Assembly (NCBI GenBank): GCA_020631735.1
Contig: CM036231.1
Coordinates: 8,521,831-8,585,830 of the forward strand
Length of the DNA stretch: 64,000 nucleotides
Reading direction: 5' to 3'
Source of the DNA: Saccharum officinarum
Taxonomy: Eukaryota; Streptophyta; Magnoliopsida; Poales; Poaceae
Below, one piece after another: positions 54,872-64,000 of this stretch; the first letter of the stretch is position 1, and the number at the start of each line of letters is the position of its first letter. Position numbers and translations under genes: made by a program. The notes under the pieces were generated by a model, which saw only the letters and a list, made by a program, of their open reading frames with translations, did not search any database and had not been told where the DNA came from.

Positions 54872-56407
54872 ATGGGTAGCCAAGGACAAGCGGCAACCAA
54901 CGGCCGGGGAGACGCAGACGACACCGGCGGAAGACGAACCCAGGCGGCGCACTTCGTGTTCGTCCCGCTGATGGCTCAGGGCCACCTGATCCCGGCCGTC
55001 GACACCGCGCTGCTGCTCTCCACGCACGGCGCGGTCTGCACCATCGTCGGGACCCCGGCCACGTCTGCGCGGGTACGCCCGAGCATCGAGTCCGCCCGGC
55101 TGTCGGGCCTGCCGGTCCGGCTCGTCGAGTTCCCGCTGGACTACGCCGAGGCCGGCTTGCCCGAAGGCGCCGACAACATGGACAACATCCCGGTAGAGTA
55201 CATGGGGAACTACTACGGCGCCGTCGCGCTCCTCCGCGCGCCGATAGAGAGCTACCTCCGCGCGCACGCGCCGTACCCGACGTGCGTCGTGGCGGACTTC
55301 TGCCACCCGTGGACCACGGTGCTCGCGGCCAACCTCGGGGTCCCGCGCCTCAGCTTCTTCAGCATGTGCGCCTTCTGCCTGCTGTGCCAGCACAATGTCG
55401 AGCGGTTCAACGCGTACGACGGCGTCGCCGATGACAACGAGCCGGTCGTCGTGCCGGGTCTGGAGAAAAGGTTCGTGGTGACGAGGGCGCAGGCCCCGGG
55501 CTTTTTCCGGGGGATCCCAATCCCGTGGTGGGAGGAGTTCGCGGACTATGTCGAGCGCGCGCGGGCCGAGGCCGACGGCGTCATCATGAACACCTTCGAG
55601 GAGATGGAGCCGGAGTACGTCGCTGGCTACGCGGCGGCCAGGGGGATGAAAGTCTGGACCGTCGGGCCGGTGTCGCTCTACCACCAGCAGCGCGCCGCAA
55701 CGCTGGCGGCGAGAGGGAACACCGCCGACATCGACGCCGACGAGTGCCTCCGGTGGCTGGACGGCAAGGAGCCCGACTCCGTCGTGTACGTCAGCTTCGG
55801 GAGCATCGCGCAGGCGAACCCAAAGCAGGCCGTGGAGCTCGGCCTCGGGCTGGAAGCGTCGGGGCACCCGTTCATCTGGGCGATCAGGAACGCCGACGAG
55901 TACGACGGCACTGTGCGCGCCTTCCTTGACGAGCTCGAGGCGCGCGTCGCGGGGCGCGGCCTGCTCATCAGGGGGTGGGCGCCGCAGGTGCTGATCCTGT
56001 CCCATGCCGCGGTGGGCGGGTTCGTGACGCACTGCGGGTGGAACTCCACGATGGAGGCCATCACCGCGGGGCTACCGGTGGTGACGTGGCCTCACTTCAC
56101 GGACCAGTTCCTGAACCAGAAGATGGCCGTGGAGGTGCTGGGTATCGGCGTCAGCGTCGGGATCACGGAGCCGCTGTTGTACCAGAAGGTGGAGAAGGAG
56201 ATCGTGGTCGGCCGGAACGTGGTGGAGGAGGCTGTGAGGAGCGTGATGAGCGGCGGCGAGGAGGCAGAGGAGAGGCGGCGACGGGCCCGCACGCTGGCGG
56301 TCAAGGCCAGAGTGGCCACGAAGGAGGGCGGGTCGTCGCACCGCAACCTGCTGGATTTGGTTGGGCGCTTCGAGGGTGTCATGCCCGAGACCACCAAAGG
56401 CGCGTGA
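54872..56407 (+). CDS. UDP-glycosyltransferase, UGT73-like (511 aa), intact
   Basis: Single-exon family 1 glycosyltransferase. Catalytic His38 in MAQGHLIPAVD; a likely partner Asp at about 142 in VVADFCHPWTT; VYVSFGSIAQANPKQ; and a complete PSPG box at residues 369-412 from WAPQVLILSH to WPHFTDQ, with HCGWNSTMEA and a terminal Gln favouring UDP-glucose. The C-terminus is undamaged (NVVEEAVRSVMSGGEEAEE). Members of UGT73 glucosylate hormones, flavonoids, mycotoxins or other xenobiotics; the acceptor cannot be read from sequence. It is head-to-head with the paralogue at 50191-51735 and shares long identical blocks (for example FFRGIPIPWWEEFADYVERA), so the pair arose by a local inverted duplication. 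Confidence 0.95.
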   Translation: MGSQGQAATNGRGDADDTGGRRTQAAHFVFVPLMAQGHLIPAVDTALLLSTHGAVCTIVGTPATSARVRPSIESARLSGLPVRLVEFPLDYAEAGLPEGADNMDNIPVEYMGNYYGAVALLRAPIESYLRAHAPYPTCVVADFCHPWTTVLAANLGVPRLSFFSMCAFCLLCQHNVERFNAYDGVADDNEPVVVPGLEKRFVVTRAQAPGFFRGIPIPWWEEFADYVERARAEADGVIMNTFEEMEPEYVAGYAAARGMKVWTVGPVSLYHQQRAATLAARGNTADIDADECLRWLDGKEPDSVVYVSFGSIAQANPKQAVELGLGLEASGHPFIWAIRNADEYDGTVRAFLDELEARVAGRGLLIRGWAPQVLILSHAAVGGFVTHCGWNSTMEAITAGLPVVTWPHFTDQFLNQKMAVEVLGIGVSVGITEPLLYQKVEKEIVVGRNVVEEAVRSVMSGGEEAEERRRRARTLAVKARVATKEGGSSHRNLLDLVGRFEGVMPETTKGA

Positions 56408-56750
56408 AGCAACAGAGCGTGGTGAAGGTGTATCGGGAAGAAGGTGCTATCAGCTACGTTTAATTGTTTTCTATTTATTACTATAGTCTATAGGTGAGTG
56501 TCAACGCGTTACTATAGAAGAACATTTATATATGTGTGGGTGGTATATTTTTTTATTTGTCTACATGACATTCAGTTGTTTTGGGTCCTCCTGTCAACCA
56601 AATTATTTTTATGGATCCAGACACCAGAGAAATATATGTCAAATTGTTCACAAATATTATCAAATTGTTCACAAATTATTCACAATTTTCAAAAAAAAAA
56701 TGCAAAATATTCACAACTTGTGGTGGGACCCACCCCCACCTTATTCTATT
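56408..56750. other. 3' flank of the second UGT up to the plastid-derived DNA
   Basis: AT-rich. AAATTGTTCACAAAT words repeat at about 56641-56680, and a poly(A) run is at 56690-56700. The exact left junction of the plastid insertion is unclear; plastid-like text is evident from about 56755. Confidence 0.4.
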
Positions 56751-56908
56751 GGATTGGATTTGTTCGAGAATTCGAAGAATTACAACAAAATCTTTAGAAA
56801 TCACATTTTTAGTTAGGAACTTATTCTTCTTCTTTTCTTGGTATCCAAAATAGAAGAATAAAAGAATAGGTATAAGAATTAAGTCGATCCAAAAAGGAAA
56901 GGAGGTTC

Positions 56909-57142
56909 ATGGCCAAGGGCAAAGATGTTAGAATCCGAGTTATTTTGGAATGTATTAGTTGTGTTCGAAAGGGTACCAATAAGGAATCGACGGGAATTTC
57001 TAGATATAGTACTCAAAAGAATCGCCACAATATGCCCGGACAATTAGAATTAAGAAAATTTTGTTGTTATAGTCGAAAGCATACCACTCGTAATGAAATA
57101 AAGAAATATGAGCATCGTGTGTTCGATTTTTCCAAAGAATAG
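56909..57142 (+). pseudogene. rpl33: Plastid rpl33 copy
   Basis: Encodes the plastid 50S protein L33: [39 protein letters not shown] and [12 protein letters not shown] Shine-Dalgarno-like GGAGG precedes the ATG. The plastid protein has about 66 residues and ends after EIKK; here the stop has been lost and the frame runs on through [11 protein letters not shown] to 77 residues. Substitutions at conserved Arg/Cys positions (RKFCCYS) also show decay. Confidence 0.92.
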
Positions 57143-57403
57143 AAAGAATAAGAACTTCTTATTAAATATATAGAACATAGATAGAATACAAAATACAAAT
57201 CAACTAATCTAATTTTAGGTAGATATTATTTCATATGTATAGAGGGTTTTTATTTTTATATATTTGGATTTTTTTTTATATTTTTATATAGTACATTAAT
57301 CAAATAATATATGGACCAAAGAAAGACTACTTCTTCTGGTTCTGGATCAAAAATTAATAAAATAAAGATTTTTTTTTTCAAATTTTTAAATAAGGAATAA
57401 ATC

Positions 57404-57876
57404 ATGTATATATCTAAACAACCTTTTCGTAAATCTAAGCAACCCTTTCGTAAATCCAAACAACCTTTTCATAAATCTAAGCAACCTTTTCGTAAATTCA
57501 AACAACCTTTTCGTAAATCCAAGCAACCTTTTCGTAGGCGTTCTCGAATCGGTCCGGGGGATCGAATTTATAGAAACATGAGTTTAATTAATCGATTTAT
57601 TAGTGAACAAGGAAAAATATTATCTAGATGAATAAATAGATTAACCTTGAAACAACAATGATTAATTACTCTTGCTATAAAACAAGCTCGTATTTTATCT
57701 TTCTTACCATTTCATAACTATGAGAATGAGAAGCAATTTCAATAATTACTGGTCCTAGACACAGAAAAAATAGACATATTCCTCAATTAACACAAAAGTT
57801 CAATTCCAATCGAAACTTAAGAAACTCCAACTAGAATTTAAGAAACAACAATCGAAACTTATGTTCCGATTGTTGA
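57404..57876 (+). pseudogene. rps18: Plastid rps18 copy with premature stops
   Basis: Plastid 30S protein S18 with the grass-type N-terminal repeats ([13 protein letters not shown] repeated six times), then [12 protein letters not shown] and [22 protein letters not shown] stop follows at 57629-57631, where CGA (Arg) is expected. Downstream, [20 protein letters not shown] and [16 protein letters not shown] text continue to a normal-looking CSDC end at 57876, with further stops and one or two small deletions. Confidence 0.92.
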
Positions 57877-58111
57877 TGTTTTATTCGAAAGGCTCAGACT
57901 CATATATAAAGAAAGTAATCCAATTTTGATTATTGTGTTTGTTATAAGAAAGAAAAATGAGAAAAAAGAAATAGTTTTTTATTTATTGCAACATGCTCGA
58001 TGATTCCTACCACTTAATCTTAATTTATTGTATCTTCCCGGAGTTCCCTCTCCGGGAATTCGGTTTTAATTATTCCTGTATATTACTTTTTTATCCTTTA
58101 ATTGATAGTCT

Positions 58112-58456
58112 TTATTTTATTGGAAATTGTGTAAAGATTATTGGATTTGATACAGCTACTTGTGCAAGCATTTTACGATTAAGAATCAATTCCTTCTTGG
58201 ACAGATTGTGTATTAATTTACTATAACTATTGAATACGTTACATACTCGTGTTGCTGCATTTATCCAAGTAATCCACAAACGACGAAAATCCCTCTTTTG
58301 CCTGCCTCTATCTCGATGAGAAGAAACAAAAGCTCTTCTTGCTTGTTGAGTAACCATTCGATTAAGTCTTAAATGAGCCCCTCTAAAGTTTGAGGCAAAT
58401 GAACGCATTTTTGTTCATCGTCTCCGAGCTATATATCCTCGCGGAACTCTGGTCAT
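58112..58456 (-). pseudogene. rpl20: Plastid rpl20 copy with an early stop
   Basis: Plastid 50S protein L20: MTRVPRGYIARRR, stop (TGA in place of CGA), then [40 protein letters not shown] and [13 protein letters not shown]. The C-terminal end is also altered ([10 protein letters not shown]). Confidence 0.92.
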
Positions 58457-59156
58457 TGAATCAAATTAACCTTAATAAATAACTAATGATTTCTCTTCTT
58501 TTAACCCTCTTTTTTCCCATTAATAACTAAACAGATTATCCGATATATAAAATATTAATTCCAATGGCTTTTGCTATTATAACCTTCCCAACCATGATTT
58601 TTTATTCTATTAAGTCATTTAGCATAGAAATAACAAATTCTAATGATACAAAAAAGGTGGGTTCCATCGTTTTTATGGTTCCCTTTTCAACGGCGTGACC
58701 CTCTCTATACACTGGAGCCCTTTCTTTCATTTTATCAAAAGGTATTGTGAACTTGTATAGTTCATATTCTATGGCTCTACCTATCCATAAATAACTCTTT
58801 TCACAATAAGAGTTATTCATACAGTGACGGTATTTAATTATAAAAGTTGGCAAGTAGCTGACCCTTAAGTCTGTTCTTTTAAGATAAAGGAGCATAAGCC
58901 TTTTTCTTTTTATTACTATTTCCTCCACTTAATGGATAACCATTTGTTACCAATGGGGGAATTGCTTCTTCCAATCTAGATGATTGGATTTGCACCAAAG
59001 AAAACCATAAATTTCATATACCATAGAAATCTAGGATAGAGCTTCTCTATCCTATTCATTGGTACCGATCATGGATACTTCAAAAATTTTATTATTTGTT
59101 TGGATACTTCAAAAATTTTATTATTTGTTTGAACTCATGATCTGAACGAGTCGCAC
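58457..59156. other. Plastid spacer between rpl20 and rps12 exon 1
   Basis: AT-rich plastid intergenic DNA without a gene. GGATACTTCAAAAATTTTATTATTTGTTT is repeated in tandem (about 59073 and 59101). A 108-codon frame on the minus strand (58602-58928) is spacer sequence, not a known plastid gene. Confidence 0.7.
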
Positions 59157-59270
59157 ATACACCCTAGCACATGTTCCTCGACGCTAAGGACATCCCTTAA
59201 GCGCGGCCGATTTTCTAGCATTTCGTATTGGCTGTCTTGTATTTCTAATAAGTTGTTTAACCGTTGGCAT
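59157..59270 (-). pseudogene. rps12: Plastid rps12 5' exon copy
   Basis: First exon of the trans-spliced plastid rps12: [28 protein letters not shown], stop (TAG where CAG is expected), RRGTCARV. In plastids this exon is joined in trans to exons 2-3 in the inverted repeat, which are not here. Confidence 0.9.
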
Positions 59271-59385
59271 GTCGTATGTATATATAAAATGGATTGGTTT
59301 AGATCGATCTTAACCTGATGATTCATCATCATGAAGTATTTTTATTTTCTATAGCATAAAACCCGAATTTAGGTTTGAAATAAAT

Positions 59386-60018
59386 TTACAAGGAATCCAC
59401 CTGGTACCAATCCTTAAACATTTCTGGAAACCACACTGGATCAGTATCATTTCATCCCCTACAATATCCACAAGTCCATAAGCTTTGGCTTCGTCCGCTG
59501 ACATAAAAAATATGCCTTTCCATGTCTTCGGATACAACCCAAAAAGGCTTGCATGTTCTTAGTGCATAAACCCTTGTGATCATTTCGCGAACTTTGTGTA
59601 ACTCTTCCACTTCTAGTAAAAATTCTGGTGTCCTTGCCCGATAATAAGCACTAGCAAGTTGGTGAAGCATAATCCTAGCGTGAGGGAATACTATACGCTT
59701 GGTGGGTTCTCCTCCAAGCAGAATGAAGGAGGCCATGGACGCGGCTATTCCGAGGCATATTGTATATATATCAGGTGAAAAATCGCCATTCCTGAGATTA
59801 GCCACCCGCCAGGGGAATTTATAAACAAAAAATATCGTTATTTCTATCTTCTATACTAAGATATACCATCAGACCTGTAATATGATTCGTGATCTCGCAA
59901 TGAATCTCTTGACCTAAAAAAGTGTCCTTTCCCGATACATAACATTGTATAAGTCAACCCAAGTCGCTTCTTCATCTCCGGGAATCCAGTAAGGTACTTT
60001 TGGAACACCAATGGGCAT
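59386..60018 (-). pseudogene. clpP: Plastid clpP copy (intronless grass form), frameshifted
   Basis: Plastid Clp protease proteolytic subunit: [46 protein letters not shown], then [20 protein letters not shown] (containing the active-site Ser of the SMASF motif), HARIMLHQ (active-site His), [18 protein letters not shown] and WVVSEDMER. The segment around the INSPGG loop is rearranged or partly deleted, the end is shifted ([19 protein letters not shown] is in another frame from FYVSGR), and about 19 bases near the HCDTD region are missing. No introns, as in grass plastids. Confidence 0.92.
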
Positions 60019-60531
60019 ATTAGATTAATATTATTAAATTTAAGTAAAAAAGCTACACTTTAATATGGAAACGTAAGAATAGAAGAGAAAGAAAGAATCC
60101 GTAGTTTATTATCTTCATTTTTTCTTATTCTATAAGAATACTATAGATTCTATTAATACATAGATTGAAATAATACATAGATGTAAAGATTCTACATATA
60201 AGGAAGGTAAGAAAAATTGAATAAAGAAAAAGGAATCCGTGATTCAAATGATAAACAAAGAGGGATGAAGGATCTATTCTTCGTTTTTCCAAATAGCCCA
60301 AGCTACCCATTGCATATTGGCACTTATCGAATATAGAATAGATCTGCTTCTCTTTCTTCTTACAAACAGAATTGACTTGTTATTTTTAATGGATTGAAAT
60401 AAATATTCACGCTTTCTGACATGGAATCCCCTAGAAGGGTTAGGTACATAGAATATGTATGGACAGTCTTTTCCAATGCGATAAAATAAAGCGACATTGT
60501 GTCTATTTTTCTTTGCTAAAGGGGTATTTCC
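60019..60531. other. Plastid clpP-psbB spacer
   Basis: AT-rich spacer that in plastids carries the divergent clpP and psbB promoters. No gene; small frames are spacer readings. Confidence 0.7.
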
Positions 60532-60976
60532 ATGGGTTTGCCTTGGTATTGTGTTCATACTGTCGAATTGAATGATCTAGGTCGATTGCTTTCGGTGCAT
60601 ATAATGCACACAGCTCTAGTTTCTGGTTGGGCTGGCTTGATGGCTTTATACGAATTAGCGGTTTTTGATCCCTCTGATCCTGTTCTGGATTCAATGTGGA
60701 GACAAGGTATGTTCGTCATCCCCTTCATGACTCGTTTAGGAATAACAAATTCGTGGGGTGGTTGGAGTATTTCCGGAGGAACTATAACGAATCTGGGTAT
60801 TTGGAGTTATGAAGGTGTGGCAGGTGCGCATATTGTATTTTCTGGCTTGTGTTTCTTGGCAGCTATCTGTCATTGGATATATTGGGGCCTAGAAATATTC
60901 TGTGATGAGCAGACAGGAAAACCTTCTTTGGATTTTCCCAAGATCTTTGGAATTCATTTATTTCTTGCAGGGGTGG

Positions 60977-63297
60977 TGTAAGGTCCTAGATGGCTAGAGG
61001 GGGGGTGAATAGCCTATAAAAAATTCTACAAGCACCACTAAGCAAACTTGTTAGAATAACAAACGGCGTAAAGCGAGTTTTGCTTAGCCAAAGGTTGTGA
61101 TGCAAGCCTCCTATCCACAAGTCTAGTAGATTATGATCTCTAGTTCACACAAGTGCTAAGTCACTAACTTACACTAGTGAGCAAGCTAACAACTACTAGA
61201 AAAGGCTACCACTAGAGCTACACAAGATAATCTAATAAAAGTAAATGCAAGAGATAGGATTGTGTATCTTATACCAACGGTGGAGTGAAGATGTTGCCAA
61301 TCACCAAGATGATATACAATCAATCAATATTGACAACAACACAATATGAAGACCAATCACCGGGAGACAAGAGACACAATATTTTTGTTCACCCGGTGTT
61401 CACTTGTGCACCGACAAGCTACGTCACCGGTTGTGTCGACCAACACTTAGATGGTTCCTCGGTGTGACCCTCAAGTCGCTTGCCCCTCAAGGCACGCCCC
61501 GCAAGGCACCGCAAGACACCACTCTCAAGTGAGGTAACTCAATGACACGCGCAATGTAATAGAGTTGCTTTTGGCATCCCGCCGAGGAAAGCACAAGAAC
61601 CTCTTACAAACAACCGGAGGTGGCCAAGAACAATCACCTTCTCTTGCCAACGCCTCCAACAATCTCCAAGCCGGCTAGGAGCGGTACTCTCCAAGAGTAA
61701 CAAGAAATCCACCGGCTAAACCACCCACAAGTGCCACTAGATGCCCTCAAGCTATGCAATGCACTTTGGGATCACTCAATCTCACTTTTGATTTGCAATC
61801 AAGCAAGAGAGATGAGTGGGAGGAGTAGCTCTAGCTCAAAGGATGCACAAGAGTGTTAGAAATGCCAAGAGGCCTCCCCAAGGGCCGGTCAACGAGTATT
61901 TATAAGCACCCCAAACAAATAGAGCCGTTGCCACTCCACTGACCGTTTTTTCGGGACGACCGGACGCGCCGGTCGAAACTGACCGGACGCGCTCAACCGC
62001 GTCCGGTCGCCCTGCGACGTCCATGTGTCCCTCAAATTTCAAATGCGACCATTAGATCCTCCAACGGTCACTGCGCGCCAACGGTCAAACGCTATGACCG
62101 GACGCGCTGCTCAACCGACCGGACGCGCCGGTCGCACAGCACCGCGCGCGCGAAGCAACGACCGGACGCGCTCCTCGCAACGACCGGACGTGCCGATCCG
62201 CACAGCACCCGCGCCCGCGAAACAACGACCGGACGCGCTCCTCGCAACGACCGGACGCGACAGTGCCAGCGTCCGGTCGGAGTCCAGTAAGCTCCCTCGA
62301 CGACCGGACGCGTCCGATCGCGTGTGACCGGACGCGCCCCGCGTCCGATCGTCCTTGCGAACCGCAGTTCCTTCTGGGCACTTGACCGGACGCGCCGGTC
62401 CCGCGAGTGACCGGACGCGCCGGTTGCAAACCCTAGCCCGCGCGCCCGATACCGCGCTGTACTGACCGGACGCGTCCGGTCACACCGTGACCGCGTCCGG
62501 TGCAGCGTCCGGTCACCTCAGTGACCCCGTTCGCCTCCGTTTCTTTTTCGACTTTCGGCGTAGTGGAAAATAGGCATTTCATTTCCCCAAAATCGCCTGA
62601 ATCCCGCGCTCACACGCTCGGCGGGAGGGAGAGAGGAACCCAAACCCCTCTCTACCCGCAAACCACAGCGCGACCAACGCCACCTTTGCAAATGTGCCAA
62701 CACCATCAAGTGTACATCTCCATGTGCTTGTGTGTTAGCTTTTTCTCAATCATTTTCAAAGGTTTTCCAATTAGCTCACTAGGCCCTACATGCAATGCAC
62801 TTCATGAATTCACCTAGTGGCACCCGTGCATCGAATAACCGATAAGACTTCCCCTCTTAATAGTTCGGCTATCGATCCTAAACCACTCACACCCTCTATG
62901 GTGTCTTTAGTGTAAAATAAAATGGCCCTATGTTTATACGTTTGCCTTGAGCCCATTTTGTTTCTCCAAATGATATGATCCACTTCATATCATCACATGA
63001 CCGTCTCGATCCATCGACCTTGACTTCACTTGCTCTTCACCGTTGCATCGGTCCGTCGGCGCTAAGTCTTGCTCAAGCTTCACCATCGCATGGTCCTTCG
63101 CTTCGAAGCCTCGACTTGCCCTTCACCTTCACAACCGGTCCATCGAGCCAAGCCTCATCTTGGTCTTCACCATCTTGGTCATATGAGTCAATGTCATGTC
63201 TCATATTCAATGACCACCTTTATCTAAATCATCCACTTAGATACAAAGGTTAGTCCTAGGTTTCATCAATTAGCCAAAACCAAACTAGGGACTTTCA
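60977..63297. mobile_element. 2.3 kb TG...CA element with 5-bp duplication inside the psbB copy
   Basis: GGTGG at 60972-60976 and 63298-63302 flanks a 2321-base element that begins TGTAAGGTCCTAG and ends CTAGGGACTTTCA. TG...CA ends with a 5-bp duplication fit an LTR-type integration, so this could be a solo LTR or a non-autonomous LTR-related element. No coding domain is visible, and I see no internal LTR pair. The middle carries the GACCGGACGCG motif array. Phrases such as GAGGGGGGGTGAATAGCC at one end and CCAAACTAGGGACTTTCA at the other belong, to my knowledge, to an abundant repeat of sorghum and sugarcane relatives. Confidence 0.7.
61958..62515. repeat. Dispersed array of GACCGGACGCG motifs
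   Basis: GACCGGACGCG or a one-base variant occurs about fifteen times in some 560 bases, often followed by CCGGTC to make the palindrome GACCGGACGCGCCGGTC or mixed with its complement CGCGTCCGGTC. Spacing is irregular (11-60 bases), so it is not a simple tandem repeat. It lies in the middle of the element inside psbB. Confidence 0.85.
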
Positions 63298-64000
63298 GGT
63301 GGCTTGTTTTGGCTTTGGTGCATTTCATGTAACGGGTTTATATGGCCCTGGGATATGGGTGTCCGATCCTTATGGACTAACTAGAAAAGTACAAGCTGTA
63401 AATCCTGCGTGGGGTGCAGAAGGTTTTGATCCTTTTGTTCCGAGAGGAATAGCTTCGCATCATATTGCTGCAGGTACTTTGGGCATATTAGCGGGCCTAT
63501 TCCATCTAAGTGTCCGTCCGCCTCAACGTCTATACAAAGGGTTATGTATGGGCAATATTGAAACTGTACTTTTCAATAGTATCGCTGATGTTTTTTTGCT
63601 GCTTTCGTAGTTGCCAGAACTATGTGGTATGGACCAGCAACTACCCCAATCGAATTATTTGGGCCTACTCGTTATCAGTGGGATCAGGGATACTTTCAAC
63701 AAGAAATATATCGAAGAGTTAGCGATGGGTTAGCCGAAAATCTTAGTTTACCAGAAGCTTGGTCTAAAATTCCTGAAAAATTAGCCTTTTATGATTATAT
63801 TGGTAATAATCCGGCAAAGGGGGGGTTATTCGGAGCAGGCTCAATGGACAATAGGGATGGCATAGCTGTTGGATGGTTAGGACATCCCGTCTTGAGAGAT
63901 AATGAAGGATGCGAGCTTTTTGTACGTCGTATGCCTACTTTTTTTGAAACATTTCCGGTAGTTTTGGTAGATGAAGAGGGAATTGTGAGAGCAGACGTTC

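Larger units (their letters stand above)
56755..64000 (+). mobile_element. Nuclear insertion of plastid DNA (NUPT), rpl33 to psbB segment
   Basis: rpl33, rps18, rpl20, rps12 exon 1, clpP and psbB occur in plastid genome order and orientation, with the intergenic spacers in between, so a contiguous piece of about 5 kb of plastid DNA (plus a 2.3 kb later insertion) was transferred and continues beyond the window. Every gene is damaged: in-frame stops, indels and many C-to-T or G-to-A type changes. The neighbouring UGT gene and the nuclear transposon inside psbB rule out genuine plastid DNA. Confidence 0.93.
60532..64000 (+). pseudogene. psbB: Plastid psbB (CP47) copy, split by a transposable element and cut by window end
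   Basis: CP47 is the chlorophyll-binding inner antenna of photosystem II. 60532-60976 encodes the N-terminal part ([59 protein letters not shown]). The frame resumes at 63298 with [39 protein letters not shown] and [10 protein letters not shown] 1-base indel near 63600 creates a stop (FLLLS), and the rest ([40 protein letters not shown]) is in another frame to the window end. Many replacements fit C-to-T change (P to L/S, R to C/Q). Non-functional. Confidence 0.95.

Noticed and set aside
54836..56032. A 398-codon frame antisense to the second UGT
   Set aside because: Antisense reading of the UGT coding sequence; the sense strand has all catalytic motifs.
58602..58928. 108-codon minus-strand frame in the plastid block
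   Set aside because: It lies in the rpl20-rps12 spacer, where grass plastids have no gene; codon use and content look like spacer DNA.
61958..62515. Possible CRISPR-like repeat array
   Set aside because: Motifs are 11-17 bases, irregularly spaced and in both orientations, inside a plant transposable element; no spacers of constant length.
56755..64000. Interpretation of the block as genuine plastid contamination
   Set aside because: All six genes carry stops or frameshifts, a nuclear element interrupts psbB, and the block is contiguous with an intact nuclear UGT gene.

Overview
The window is nuclear DNA from a grass. The evidence is GC-rich, codon-biased genes with monocot-type introns, a dense load of grass-type MITEs, and a plastid-derived block whose clpP has no introns and whose rps18 carries the expanded QPFRKSK repeats typical of grass plastids. 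A repeated GACCGGACGCG motif and MITEs bounded by GGCCCTGTTC suggest Andropogoneae (sorghum, sugarcane, Miscanthus), but that is inference from general familiarity and was not searched. One 100-base run of N (5324-5423) marks an assembly gap.

Layout. 1-800 (minus): first two exons of a GEM-like/FIP1 GRAM-domain gene, running off the left edge. 1162-4443: MITEs and a 0.94 kb tandem duplication. 4986-5323 (minus): C-terminal remnant of an SNW/SKIP splicing factor at the gap. 5989-6577 (plus): last three exons of a mitochondrial phosphate carrier. 7660-11470: transposon-derived DNA, including a MITE pair in inverted orientation. 12969-17459 (plus): complete four-exon class 3 lipase (OBL1-like, 467 aa) with a MITE-filled first intron. 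18285-19500: Stowaway elements and a LINE 3' end. 19595-21456: two further DNA elements, the second just upstream of the next gene. 21640-25478 (plus): ten-exon SPOUT1/C9orf114-type RNA methyltransferase. 26734-34867 (plus): a NET-domain (BET/GTE-like) gene split by a 6.1 kb Ty1-copia element. 35104-35832: long-inverted-repeat element. 36567-38288 (minus): P-class PPR protein. 42246-45078: hAT element with long terminal inverted repeats. 46076-46149 (minus): retroposed tRNA-Glu. 47855-49700: two related hAT MITEs. 50191-51735 (minus) and 54872-56407 (plus): a divergent pair of UGT73-like glycosyltransferases. About 56750-64000: plastid DNA insertion (rpl33, rps18, rpl20, rps12 exon 1, clpP, psbB in plastid order), with psbB split by a 2.3 kb TG...CA element.

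The genes do not form a pathway; they are unrelated single-copy loci plus one local UGT duplication. I found no prokaryote-like system or clearly unknown enzyme cassette. The most informative features are insertion events with readable target-site duplications: the copia insertion in the NET-domain gene, the element in plastid psbB, a retroposed pre-tRNA, and three very short poly(A)-tailed retroposition scars.

Several genes carry single-base indels at G or C runs while otherwise looking intact. From sequence alone I cannot separate young pseudogenes from residual assembly errors.
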